58,681 nucleotides of DNA from a virus. Below, piece after piece: positions 30,511 to 38,211 of the stretch. Location of the stretch: IMG/VR virus record IMGVR_UViG_3300025687_000049, positions 1 through 58,681 of that record; one strand, 5' to 3'. Position 1 is the first letter of the stretch, and each line of letters starts with the position of its first letter. A program made the position numbers and the translations under genes. The notes under the pieces were generated by a model, which was not told the origin of the DNA, made no database searches, and saw only the letters and a program-made list of their open reading frames with translations.

Positions 30511-32424
30511 ATGGACATCCCATGGTTTGTGTCAGACCCGAGTACCGCGTATTATCATAGGGGCAACTATCTAGTACTGGACCTGGAGATCGATACGAGT
30601 TATGGGGACTTCGGTCATCCAGTACACGAGGAGAATCAGATGCTGCTCGCCTGCTGGAGTCTCGGACCCGAACACCCTGCTTTCGAGGAAGAAGGTAAGG
30701 TGTACTCCACCTGGGGGAACGAGTATCAAATGGGTACTCTTCTCAATCACTTGAAGTATGCGAAACTATTGGTGGCGCACAACGCTAAGTATGAACTAGG
30801 TTGGCTCAGTCGATGCGGTTTTGACATCGGCAGCATACTGGTCTATTGTACAAAGATAGGTGAGTATGTGTTGCGCGGCAACCTAGTCAACGTTAGTACG
30901 AGTCTGAATGACTGTTGTGTACGCCGCGGGTGGCCGGCTAAGGATCCTGTAGTCGATCACATGATGTCTAGAGATGTCAACCCGGTAGATATCCCTAGAC
31001 CGTGGCTCCAGGGCAGGTGTATCCAGGATGTCCAAGTAACTGAGCGCCTGTTTAAGCATCAACTGATGCTCCTGGAGTCCACCAATAGGCTCCACCTCGT
31101 ATACACCCGGTGTCTGCTGACTCCTGTCTTAGCTGACATGGAGTTTAAGGGGATGAAACTAGATGGTGATCTAGTTCGAGCAGCCCACGCTGAGGAGACC
31201 TCTAAGGCAGAGAAACTTCGCGTGGAGCTGCAGTCCTATGCAGACATAAACTGGAATAGTGATAAACAGTTCGGTGCCTTCTTGTATGAGGAGATGGGAT
31301 TCGAAGAACCCAAAGACAAGAAAGGAGAGCCGATACGCACAGTAGGTGGTGCCTACAAGGTAGACATCAACACGTTGGCTAAACTCAAGGGACGAACACC
31401 GGAACAACGTAAGTTCCTGAAGGTGTACCAGGACTACACCAAGACGACATCCAGGTTATCGAAATACCTGGACTTTTATCTGACAGTCGTTGAGCACCAT
31501 GGTGGTGTATTCTACGCAACATTCAACCAGACCGTGACTAAGACCCACAGACTATCTAGTAGTGGGATGACAATTGAGTTGGTCGGTATGTTGGATAATA
31601 AAGGGAAGGTTAGGTTCGGTGGGACACAGTTCCAGAACCAGCCTAACGAGTACAAGAAATTCTTTTGTGCCAAAGTGCCTGGATGGTTATTCACGGAGGA
31701 GGATGGTTCAGGTCTAGAGTTCAGGACTGCTGGGCTGGTAGGAGATGACCAGCAGATCAAGGATGACATCAACAATCCTGAATTCGATCCACATAGACGT
31801 ACAGCTAGCATCATCAACAAGGTGCAGGAAGAGGACGTTACCTACGATCAGAGACGCAAGGCGAAGGCGCATACCTTCAAGCCTCTATTCGGTGGGCAGT
31901 CTGGTACTCCAGACGAGAAACGTTACTACACCTCGTTCAATGAGCGATACTCTGGGCTAGTTAAGACCCAGGAGCTGTGGTTAGCGGAGGCGCTTGCAAC
32001 TAAGCGAGTGGTACTTCCTTGGGGTATGCAATTTTACTACCCCTACATTAAGATGGATAAGGGCGGATATGTTAATGAGCGGACAAAGGTGTTTAACGCA
32101 CCGATACAGTCGTTCGCTACAGCTGAGATCATACCGATACAAGCGGTATACTTATGGCACTATGTGCGCCATGAGGAAGGGATAGAGCTGGTCAACACCG
32201 TCCATGATAGTGTGTTAGCTGAGGTTAGCCCAGAAGCCTTAGAGATGTACAAGGAGTGTGTATTAACCTCTTGGCAGGATGTGTACACATACCTAAAGAA
32301 AATGTACAGGTTCAGTCTAGAGGGGCTTCCCTTAGGGACTGAGATAAGTTGGGGGACTCATTGGGGAACCCATGATAATGAAGAAGCTTACAATGTCTGG
32401 GAAGACCAGATCGAAGCAGCATAA
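30511..32424 (+). CDS. DNA polymerase, family A (T7 gp5-like)
   Basis: 637 residues from ATG 30511 after GAGAGGAG. Proofreading domain: Exo I LVLDLEIDT near 20, Exo II HNAKYELG near 90, Exo III QDVQVT near 172. Polymerase: motif A EEDGSGLEFRTAG near 396 (the catalytic Asp is present), motif B RRKAKAHTFKPLFGG near 448, motif C VNTVHDSVLAEV near 561. The O-helix residue equivalent to E. coli Phe762 is Phe, and motif C has HDS rather than HDE, as in many phage enzymes. It replicates phage DNA. Confidence 0.92.
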   Translation: MDIPWFVSDPSTAYYHRGNYLVLDLEIDTSYGDFGHPVHEENQMLLACWSLGPEHPAFEEEGKVYSTWGNEYQMGTLLNHLKYAKLLVAHNAKYELGWLSRCGFDIGSILVYCTKIGEYVLRGNLVNVSTSLNDCCVRRGWPAKDPVVDHMMSRDVNPVDIPRPWLQGRCIQDVQVTERLFKHQLMLLESTNRLHLVYTRCLLTPVLADMEFKGMKLDGDLVRAAHAEETSKAEKLRVELQSYADINWNSDKQFGAFLYEEMGFEEPKDKKGEPIRTVGGAYKVDINTLAKLKGRTPEQRKFLKVYQDYTKTTSRLSKYLDFYLTVVEHHGGVFYATFNQTVTKTHRLSSSGMTIELVGMLDNKGKVRFGGTQFQNQPNEYKKFFCAKVPGWLFTEEDGSGLEFRTAGLVGDDQQIKDDINNPEFDPHRRTASIINKVQEEDVTYDQRRKAKAHTFKPLFGGQSGTPDEKRYYTSFNERYSGLVKTQELWLAEALATKRVVLPWGMQFYYPYIKMDKGGYVNERTKVFNAPIQSFATAEIIPIQAVYLWHYVRHEEGIELVNTVHDSVLAEVSPEALEMYKECVLTSWQDVYTYLKKMYRFSLEGLPLGTEISWGTHWGTHDNEEAYNVWEDQIEAA

Positions 32425-32446
32425 ATAATATAGACGAGGAAAAGAA

Positions 32447-33046
32447 ATGTCTTTTGAAGATATAGAAGGTACCGTAAATGAATACCAGATCAAAGGTGGT
32501 ACCGGTAAGAATGGTAAGCCCTATGCTTTCCATAACGTGATCGTAGATGGTGTGATGTATCAGAATGGGTTTGACCCAATCGATCCTGCACCGAAGCAAG
32601 GGGACCTGGTGAAGATCCGGTTCACAACAGAGCAGAATGGTAAGTACACCAACCGAACCATCAAGGCCTTCAAGATTGTGGCTGGTGCTGCTGACAATCC
32701 TAATAAGGGGAATACAAAAGTACCTTCGGGGGGTGGTGACCTTGGTGCTGCTTGGGGTAACGCTAGTAATGTTGCTGCAACCGTATTCGCTGCACTGGTG
32801 GAGGCTGAGGCTATCCCACTGTCTGCGAAGGGTACGAAGGGTAACACCGCTAAGCGATTCGATGAAGCGATCGAGATCTTCGACAAGCTGCGAGTCAAGC
32901 TGTTCAAAGACAGCCAAGATATCCAGAGAGTGTTGGATCAACATGCTGACTTCGGTGAGGTAGAGACGAACGAACCTCAGCCTATCCCGGATGGCACAGT
33001 CCCGGACGAGGATGGTGATGACTTCGAGGACGACATCCCTTTCTAG
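32447..33046 (+). CDS. Single-stranded DNA-binding protein
   Basis: 199 residues. N-terminal OB-like beta domain (EGTVNEYQIKGGTGKNGKPY, FHNVIVDGVMYQNG, KIRFTTEQNGKYTNRTIKAF) and an acidic tail ending DDFEDDIPF, the classical SSB C-terminal tip that recruits partner proteins. A helical insert (about 95-165) is unusual for small SSBs. It coats single strands at the phage fork. Confidence 0.78.
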   Translation: MSFEDIEGTVNEYQIKGGTGKNGKPYAFHNVIVDGVMYQNGFDPIDPAPKQGDLVKIRFTTEQNGKYTNRTIKAFKIVAGAADNPNKGNTKVPSGGGDLGAAWGNASNVAATVFAALVEAEAIPLSAKGTKGNTAKRFDEAIEIFDKLRVKLFKDSQDIQRVLDQHADFGEVETNEPQPIPDGTVPDEDGDDFEDDIPF

Positions 33047-33048
33047 CT

Positions 33049-33195
33049 CTGGTTGATACAGGGTATGCTGCCGGTGGGGTTGAAATCCACCAAGGTAAGG
33101 TCACACTGGCAGCTCCCATATTCAACTGGATGCTAGGCAAAGAATGGGAAGAGGTGAAGTTATGGCACAAAATAAGAAAGGTCCTACTGTGCTAG
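33049..33195 (+). CDS. Small phage protein with apparent CTG start (48 aa)
   Basis: The frame LVDTGYAAGGVEIHQGKVTLAAPIFNWMLGKEWEEVK (in part) follows a pattern I know from many small phage proteins (TPYA.. G.V ..G.V..AAPI..W..GK..E.V). It opens 2 bases after the SSB stop, with no ATG, GTG or TTG; CTG 33049 is the only near-cognate start. It overlaps the exonuclease start by 34 bases. It may be translated by stop-coupled re-initiation. Confidence 0.45.
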   Translation: MVDTGYAAGGVEIHQGKVTLAAPIFNWMLGKEWEEVKLWHKIRKVLLC

Positions 33196-34076
33196 TAGAT
33201 GCTGACGGGCTGCTCTATGCAGCTGCCGCGGTAGGTGAGGAGAACGTATGGGACTGTATCTTTGAGGACAGTGAGGGGAATCATACCTTCGCCTCCTTAC
33301 GGTACGTGGTAGACATTAAGAAGCATGCAGAGGATCTGAATCTAACGCTAGTCGAGAAGACTGCACGGAAGATCCCTGGTGATGTGACACACTGTCTCCA
33401 TGCAGCGAAGATGACCATGAAGCAGATCCAGGAGCGTTACGGTAAGCGCCTTGAGGTTTACGTGAAGGGAGATGGTACAAACTATAGGGACCAGATATCC
33501 ACCCTCGTAGAGTACAAGGCAAACCGTACACAGGAGAAGCCCCTGTACCTAGAGGAGGTGCGGCAGTATATGATGACGGTGTGGAATGCTATCCCGGTTA
33601 ACGGGAAAGAAGCTGACGATATGATTGCTACACGAGCGTATGAATCAAGCCAGCCATACGTCATCTGCTCACCAGATAAGGATCTTGATCAGATACCAGG
33701 ACTACACTGGAACTACAGAAAGAATGTTGAGTACACGATCTCACAGTTCGAGGCTGACTTCTTCTTCTGGCAGCAATGTCTGTCTGGGGATTCTGCAGAC
33801 CACATAAAAGGGTGCTGGAAGATAGGTCCGGGTATTGCAGAGAAGCTACTCCAAGAGTGGCTCCAGGATGATCCTTCGGAGAGAGACATCTGGGACAACA
33901 TAGTGGAGGTGTATGCAGATAGTATGGGTCTCCCTGGATGTCCCTACGTTGGAATGCCCCCTGAGTTGGTGGCTCTAGAGAACGCACGACTGGTCTGGAT
34001 GCAGACCGAAAACCTAAGACTATGGACTCCTCCAGGTGAGGATCCTGAATACCTTGAAGGAGGTTTAGATGACTAA
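33162..34076 (+). CDS. 5'-3' exonuclease (T7 gp6 / FEN-type)
   Basis: 304 residues from ATG 33162 after GAGGTGAAG. FEN-like nuclease features: LVDADGLLYAAA at the N-terminus (metal Asp), the acidic cluster VNGKEADDMIATRA, CSPDKDLDQIPG, and the H3TH region SGDSADHIKGCWKIGPGIAEKLL. It removes RNA primers and degrades host DNA in related phages. Confidence 0.85.
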   Translation: MAQNKKGPTVLVDADGLLYAAAAVGEENVWDCIFEDSEGNHTFASLRYVVDIKKHAEDLNLTLVEKTARKIPGDVTHCLHAAKMTMKQIQERYGKRLEVYVKGDGTNYRDQISTLVEYKANRTQEKPLYLEEVRQYMMTVWNAIPVNGKEADDMIATRAYESSQPYVICSPDKDLDQIPGLHWNYRKNVEYTISQFEADFFFWQQCLSGDSADHIKGCWKIGPGIAEKLLQEWLQDDPSERDIWDNIVEVYADSMGLPGCPYVGMPPELVALENARLVWMQTENLRLWTPPGEDPEYLEGGLDD

Positions 34077-34488
34077 GTTATACCTAGCCGGACCAATGCA
34101 GAACCGCCCTAAATTCAACTTCCCTTTGTTCGAAGAAGCAGCGGAGGTGCTACGAGCGAAGGGGTTTGATATCCTATCCCCTGCTGAGCTGGACCGTGAG
34201 CAAGGGGATACAGTAGCTGAGGCACTGGCTAGTGATGATGGGGATATCACAAAGCTTACCTCAACCTGGGGTGACTTCCTCAGCCGTGATGTTAAGATCG
34301 TAGCTGACGAGGTAGGTGGGATTGTATTCCTCCCAGAGTGGGAGGAGTCTAAGGGAGCGCGACTCGAAGCGTATGTTGCACTGGCTTGTGGACACGACGA
34401 GTTCTGGCACTACATCCCTGCAATCAAGACAGCTAAGGGTCTCTCACGTGAGCGTGTAGTGGAGGGTGTACGTGGAAACATATCCTAA
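34069..34488 (+). CDS. DUF4406 / nucleoside 2-deoxyribosyltransferase-like protein (139 aa)
   Basis: LYLAGPMQNRPKFNFPLFEE, AEVLRAKGFDILSPAELD and a later VGGIVFLPEWEESKGARLEAYVA (in part) follow the DUF4406 pattern, a Rossmann-like relative of nucleoside deoxyribosyltransferases in which the Glu of the last motif is the nucleophile. It may act on nucleosides or nucleotides. Overlaps neighbours on both sides. Confidence 0.68.
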   Translation: MTKLYLAGPMQNRPKFNFPLFEEAAEVLRAKGFDILSPAELDREQGDTVAEALASDDGDITKLTSTWGDFLSRDVKIVADEVGGIVFLPEWEESKGARLEAYVALACGHDEFWHYIPAIKTAKGLSRERVVEGVRGNIS

Positions 34489-34903
34489 TATCATAGAAGG
34501 TCAGGTCGATAACGAGAATGTGGTTCTTGAGCTCAAGAAGTGTGTGCAACGTGAGACTGGTTTTGGTCTCTGGAGAGTAGACTTTGACTTCTTTCATGAA
34601 GAGCTAAACCAGCTAACCCAGAAGATAGAAGATCGTGTGATAAAGACACGAGTGTCTAATGCATGGGGTATCATCCATCGCCCGGGTGGTAATGAGGTAC
34701 TCTCTCATACACACAACAAATGGTGGACGGGGATCTACTATCCGAAAGCACATACGGCTCCGCTACTTATCGGTGAAGAGAGGGCTGAGATCTACCCTGA
34801 GCCAGGGTTGTTTGTGGTACTAGAGCCGGGGGAGTTGCATGGGGTAGCTGCTAATGAAAGCACACTCGATAGATACTCAGTGGTGTTTACGTGGCTAGGG
34901 TAG
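34472..34903 (+). CDS. 2-oxoglutarate/Fe(II) dioxygenase-like protein, GTG start (143 aa)
   Basis: GTG 34472 is chosen because GGAGGG lies 5-6 bases upstream. The C-terminal half follows the double-stranded beta-helix pattern of phage 2OG-Fe(II) oxygenases: SHTHNKWWTGIYYP (HXH), EPGLFVVLEPGELHGV (distal His) and DRYSVVFTW (2OG-binding Arg). Possible substrates are protein, nucleotide or DNA base; none can be fixed. It sits between the DUF4406 and endonuclease I genes. Confidence 0.6.
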   Translation: METYPNIIEGQVDNENVVLELKKCVQRETGFGLWRVDFDFFHEELNQLTQKIEDRVIKTRVSNAWGIIHRPGGNEVLSHTHNKWWTGIYYPKAHTAPLLIGEERAEIYPEPGLFVVLEPGELHGVAANESTLDRYSVVFTWLG

Positions 34904-35409
34904 GGAGGAAGTTTAGTGATAGAAGATGGGAAGCAGACGATGGAACAATCTGGGCCTCTAAATTCGAGCATGATGTCTATTACCGACTCGCAGGTGATGG
35001 ATATCGCATCAGAAAATGCGACGAAAGTGATTCCGTTGCTTACCAATCATCCATCAAATCGAGCGTATGCCTGGAATGTGGCAGTTCTAACTGCGTACAG
35101 CTTAGGACATATACCCCTGATCTATATGTGGTGGGGGGTGGCCGGGGAATTATCCGACCGGGATCTGTTGTGGAGTGTAAGGGCAAATTTACTGGGGATA
35201 AAAGGAACCTATTCCGTCAAGTCGCGGCACAATGGGAAGGCTCTAATCTCTGTATCATCTTCCAAGGAAATCGTCTCCCCGGACTCAAGTCCAGCAGCAT
35301 AGAGTGGTGCCAGAAGTTCTGTAAGGATGTACGACCCGGGCTGTGGCATGCCCAGACTAAGAAGTCTGATGCATGGGTAGAGTGGTTCCCTAAAGGAAAA
35401 GATGCATGA
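34891..35409 (+). CDS. Endonuclease I, Holliday-junction resolvase (T7 gp3-like)
   Basis: 172 residues, GTG start overlapping the previous gene by 13 bases. PD-(D/E)XK core as in T7 endonuclease I: ASKFEHDVYYRL (first Glu), RTYTPDLYVV, and SVVECKGKFTGDKRN (EXK), later GLWHAQTKKSDAWVEWFP. A short Cys-rich loop (CLECGSSNC) is inserted before the TPD motif, absent from T7. It resolves branched DNA before packaging. Confidence 0.82.
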   Translation: MARVGRKFSDRRWEADDGTIWASKFEHDVYYRLAGDGYRIRKCDESDSVAYQSSIKSSVCLECGSSNCVQLRTYTPDLYVVGGGRGIIRPGSVVECKGKFTGDKRNLFRQVAAQWEGSNLCIIFQGNRLPGLKSSSIEWCQKFCKDVRPGLWHAQTKKSDAWVEWFPKGKDA

Positions 35410-35669
35410 ATGAGAAGAGAGCGAAGCGGTTAAGAAAAGCCCTACTCCCTGGTCGAGAAGATACCGGGATGAGTAGAGGGGCATTTATGAGGGGTGTAAA
35501 GGATTACACTGACACAAACGTTAAGGGGTTTGTATTAGAGTTTCCGGAGGTGGAGCCAGGTCAAGGTAGGCCTGAGTTCAGGTGGACTACCCAGACCACC
35601 CGCCTTACAGATGACTCACCCCGAGCTATGTACAAGAGATTTAAGAGGGCAGTAAATGGGCAGCACTGA
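35406..35669 (+). CDS. Hypothetical basic protein (87 aa)
   Basis: Basic N-terminus (MNEKRAKRLRKALLPGREDTG) and FKRAVNGQH end. ATGA overlap with endonuclease I and 14-base overlap with the next gene. Several phages encode a protein of this style near nucleases. Function unknown. Confidence 0.6.
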   Translation: MNEKRAKRLRKALLPGREDTGMSRGAFMRGVKDYTDTNVKGFVLEFPEVEPGQGRPEFRWTTQTTRLTDDSPRAMYKRFKRAVNGQH

Positions 35670-36057
35670 TTTTAACATAGGTATTACAGAGGAGGATCCC
35701 CATGGAGTTTCTCAACACGAGCCAGGTGCTAAACTTGATAAAGGAAAACCAGACGCTAGTCTGCTCCTTATGTTCGGGAAAGCTTTGGTGGCAGTATCAG
35801 AAGTCGGCACCTTCGGCGCGGCCAAATATACTCGCGGAGGCTGGCAGCATGTTCTTGCCGGGGAGGAGCGATATACAGCCGCTCTCCTGCGACATGTGTT
35901 TGAAGAAAATTACTCCAGCTACGACGATGACTCAGGTCTTCTTCATGCTGCTCACGCGGCTTGGAATGCCCTCGCACGACTCGAGCTTATGCTCAGAGAA
36001 GCAGACGGGTATGGTGTTCCACCAATACGTACAGTAGACTCGAGCTTGGAACGCTGA
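35656..36057 (+). CDS. dATP/dGTP diphosphohydrolase-type protein (DUF5664, MazZ-like)
   Basis: Contains GAKLDKGKPDASLLLMFGKAL, EVGTFGAAKYTRGGWQHV, RYTAALLRHVFEE and GLLHAAHAAWNALARLEL, the conserved phrases of the DUF5664 family, named for dATP/dGTP diphosphohydrolases. In Z-genome phages a related enzyme helps make 2-aminoadenine DNA; no purZ gene is seen here, so ordinary pool control is more likely. Confidence 0.75.
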   Translation: MGSTDFNIGITEEDPHGVSQHEPGAKLDKGKPDASLLLMFGKALVAVSEVGTFGAAKYTRGGWQHVLAGEERYTAALLRHVFEENYSSYDDDSGLLHAAHAAWNALARLELMLREADGYGVPPIRTVDSSLER

Positions 36058-36194
36058 TGGCAAATCAACGTGAGATAGATGAAGCTGTACTATATGTCAA
36101 GGAAGCCATGAGTCTGTTGCATGTCATCGATGATGAATATGCAATTGAATGCCTGGAGCAGGCCTTGGAATTCTTACTGGGAGATGGTGAATGA
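36057..36194 (+). CDS. Small acidic helical protein (45 aa)
   Basis: MANQREIDEAVLYVKEAMSL then CLEQALEFLLGDGE. Start overlaps the previous stop (TGATG) and its stop overlaps the next start (ATGA), so it is translationally coupled. Function unknown. Confidence 0.55.
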   Translation: MANQREIDEAVLYVKEAMSLLHVIDDEYAIECLEQALEFLLGDGE

Positions 36195-36934
36195 AGGTTC
36201 TCATATATGATGTCGAGACCGTACCAACAGAAGCCTATGTCTGGAGTGCTTGGAAGCAGAACGTGGCTCCATCTCAAGTCATTGAGCACGGCAGAGTTGT
36301 CTGCTGGGCGGCTAAGTGGCGAGGGGATAAGCAGAAAGATGTTATGTTCGGAGCGGAGTGGACTCCTGGTCAAGATAGCACCAGGTTCATTCGTGACCTA
36401 CATAGTTTGATGGAAGAGGCTGATGCAGTCATCACCTACAACGGTAATAAGTTCGATGATGTAGTGATGAACACTGCCTTCGCTGGGCTGGGGTTAACTC
36501 CCCCACCACCACGTAAGTCGATCGACCTCTACCGAGTAGTGGTGAAGAACTTCCGTTTGTTCCATAACCGTATGGACTCTGTAGCAGCATGGCTAGGGAT
36601 CAAAGGTAAGACCGATACCGGTGGCTTCGACTTGTGGGTTCGTGTGATGAACGAGGATCCGGCAGCGCAGAAGTTGATGGAGAAGTATAACCGGCAGGAC
36701 ATCAAAGTCCTTGAGGATATATACAAGCGTCTCCTCCCTTGGATACCAAACCATCCTACAGATGTATTAGGTCATGAGTGCCCGAGCTGTGGTTCACACA
36801 AGCTCCAGCGACGAGGGTACTACAAGACTAAGGTGTCTGAGTTTCAACGTTTCCAGTGCCAGGACTGTGGTAGCTGGTCACGCAAGAGACTGGCAGACAA
36901 GGGAATAATCAGACCAGAGATAGTAGCAATATAA
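36191..36934 (+). CDS. DnaQ-like 3'-5' exonuclease/RNase H fold protein with C-terminal zinc ribbon (247 aa)
   Basis: Exo I VLIYDVETVPT near the start, Exo II AVITYNGNKFDDVVMN (NXXXFD), and EKYNRQDIKVLEDIYKRLLPW as Exo III. The last about 55 residues carry CPSCGSHKLQRRGYY ... FQCQDCGSW, a zinc ribbon like those in transposases. It is separate from the proofreading domain of the polymerase, so it may process other DNA or RNA ends. Confidence 0.75.
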   Translation: MKVLIYDVETVPTEAYVWSAWKQNVAPSQVIEHGRVVCWAAKWRGDKQKDVMFGAEWTPGQDSTRFIRDLHSLMEEADAVITYNGNKFDDVVMNTAFAGLGLTPPPPRKSIDLYRVVVKNFRLFHNRMDSVAAWLGIKGKTDTGGFDLWVRVMNEDPAAQKLMEKYNRQDIKVLEDIYKRLLPWIPNHPTDVLGHECPSCGSHKLQRRGYYKTKVSEFQRFQCQDCGSWSRKRLADKGIIRPEIVAI

Positions 36935-37128
36935 TGTTAACACCAACAGAACGAGTACAGTTACGACGACAGATCACAGCAGATACCTTGGAGATCGTAG
37001 CAGATGAGGTACATGCGATCCACACTGAGGCTAGTGTCCGGGGAGCTTCTGCTGAGTTAAGGCAGATACTTCTATCCTTATACGATAACCTATCACACAG
37101 AGCAAAGGATTATAAAGATGGCAATTGA
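36934..37128 (+). CDS. Hypothetical helical protein (64 aa)
   Basis: MLTPTERVQLRRQITADTLE, then helix to YDNLSHRAKDYKDGN. Coupled to both neighbours by overlaps. Function unknown. Confidence 0.55.
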   Translation: MLTPTERVQLRRQITADTLEIVADEVHAIHTEASVRGASAELRQILLSLYDNLSHRAKDYKDGN

Positions 37129-37696
37129 GATGGCACAGCCGGCAGATGGTAGTGAGATACATCTGAAGGACAAGCCGATACAGAAACAAAACCTGAACCT
37201 GGATAACGACGAAGATATCCTGAAGGCTACTGACCGTAGTGGTGGGAAGTGGCGCTTTTACATGGACGGTAAGCTAATCGCAGAGAGTCCCGACCCGGGG
37301 GAAGTGAACGCTTCTATCGTAGGTCAGTGGGCTGATGCAGTGCGTAAACGTTGCAAGCGGACCCTCACTCAAGAAGACATCGATCGGAAGCTTGAGGCGA
37401 AGAAGGAGAAGCAGTCCAGTGGAGGAATTATACTCCCTGATGGAGTGGATGTTACGGATGCAGATAGCCCTGCTGATAGTGACATACAAGACGATGCCCC
37501 TGTTGGTACTCTGGACGACGATCCAGATAGCTACGTCAACAATAAGATCTCTGCAGCGGAGAAGAGAGTTAAAGCAATCAAGGTTAAGAGGATCGAAATG
37601 GAAGAACTCTACCAAGACCTAGATCGAGAGGAGACTGCTGCGGCCGCAGAGCTGGCTAAGTGGACACGGATGAAAGAGGTAATCAATGAAGATTAA
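37118..37696 (+). CDS. Coiled-coil protein (192 aa)
   Basis: Charged throughout. Residues about 140-190 form a coiled coil (ISAAEKRVKAIKVKRIEMEE, LDREETAAAAELAKWTRM). The middle is acidic and disordered (DVTDADSPADSDIQDDAPVG). No family recognised. It overlaps the PagL-like gene start by 11 bases. Confidence 0.6.
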   Translation: MAIEMAQPADGSEIHLKDKPIQKQNLNLDNDEDILKATDRSGGKWRFYMDGKLIAESPDPGEVNASIVGQWADAVRKRCKRTLTQEDIDRKLEAKKEKQSSGGIILPDGVDVTDADSPADSDIQDDAPVGTLDDDPDSYVNNKISAAEKRVKAIKVKRIEMEELYQDLDREETAAAAELAKWTRMKEVINED

Positions 37697-38204
37697 GAAG
37701 ACTGTGTATGCGGGGGTGGCTTTTGTCATCACCCTCATATTCTTATTTGCAGCGGAGAAGTCTTATGGCGACGACAATAGAAATAGCCACGTGGTTACTA
37801 CTGGCCTTTCTGGTGGCATTATCAATTATCCTAGCGGTCGTACGCAAACGCTCGGATACATCTACAACAACCGGTGGCAAGCAGAGTACGAGCGCCTCGG
37901 AGGAGGGGATAGATGGAACAACGTCTCCTCTTTTTCCGTGGTTCGACGAGTCCCGTTTGGATCAACAGGACTTGCAGCATCTATCGGGGCTTCGTATTTC
38001 GATCGAACACTGGCTCCACGCGATAAGGCTGGGAAACCTCCCGTATCTGATCGGCTATCGTACAGACTTAGCATCGATTACACGTGGACGCTTTCGAGCA
38101 TCACTAACATACGAGTTGGGTTCGTACACAATAGTACTGCGGGACGCTCAGAGCGGAACCGAGGTATTGATCGACTCAATCTCTCATTCGACTGGAGAGT
38201 CTAA
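37686..38204 (+). CDS. PagL-like outer-membrane lipid A 3-O-deacylase
   Basis: 172 residues. Signal peptide at 1-28 (KIKKTVYAGVAFVITLIFLF, then cleavage near SYG). The rest alternates polar/hydrophobic as in an eight-strand beta barrel and ends in an aromatic-rich strand. The motif FVHNSTAGRSERNRGID follows PagL: His148, Ser150 two residues on, and an acidic residue 14 after the His (Asp162, Glu in Pseudomonas PagL). PagL removes the 3-O acyl chain of lipid A. A phage copy may alter the host surface and block further adsorption. Confidence 0.65.
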   Translation: MKIKKTVYAGVAFVITLIFLFAAEKSYGDDNRNSHVVTTGLSGGIINYPSGRTQTLGYIYNNRWQAEYERLGGGDRWNNVSSFSVVRRVPFGSTGLAASIGASYFDRTLAPRDKAGKPPVSDRLSYRLSIDYTWTLSSITNIRVGFVHNSTAGRSERNRGIDRLNLSFDWRV

Positions 38205-38211
38205 TGGATGA
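37765..38211 (+). CDS. Overlapping +1-frame membrane protein inside the PagL-like gene (148 aa)
   Basis: ATG 37765 has a near-perfect AGCGGAGAAG site 4 bases upstream. The N-terminus is a convincing membrane helix (IEIATWLLLAFLVALSIILAVV then RKRSD), followed by a polar domain. It overlaps almost the whole mature part of the PagL-like gene and the first 8 bases of the reductase gene. Two overlapping genes is one reading; a chance open frame is the other. Confidence 0.45.
   Translation: MATTIEIATWLLLAFLVALSIILAVVRKRSDTSTTTGGKQSTSASEEGIDGTTSPLFPWFDESRLDQQDLQHLSGLRISIEHWLHAIRLGNLPYLIGYRTDLASITRGRFRASLTYELGSYTIVLRDAQSGTEVLIDSISHSTGESNG

Noticed and set aside
35656-36057. Z-genome (2-aminoadenine) phage signature
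   Set aside because: The DUF5664 protein alone is not enough; no purZ or DatZ-like gene is present and the polymerase looks like the ordinary T7 type.
36489-36520. A fourth copy of the phage-sigma-type promoter (GGGGTTAAC in the exonuclease gene)
   Set aside because: No GATAAT-like element at the required distance.
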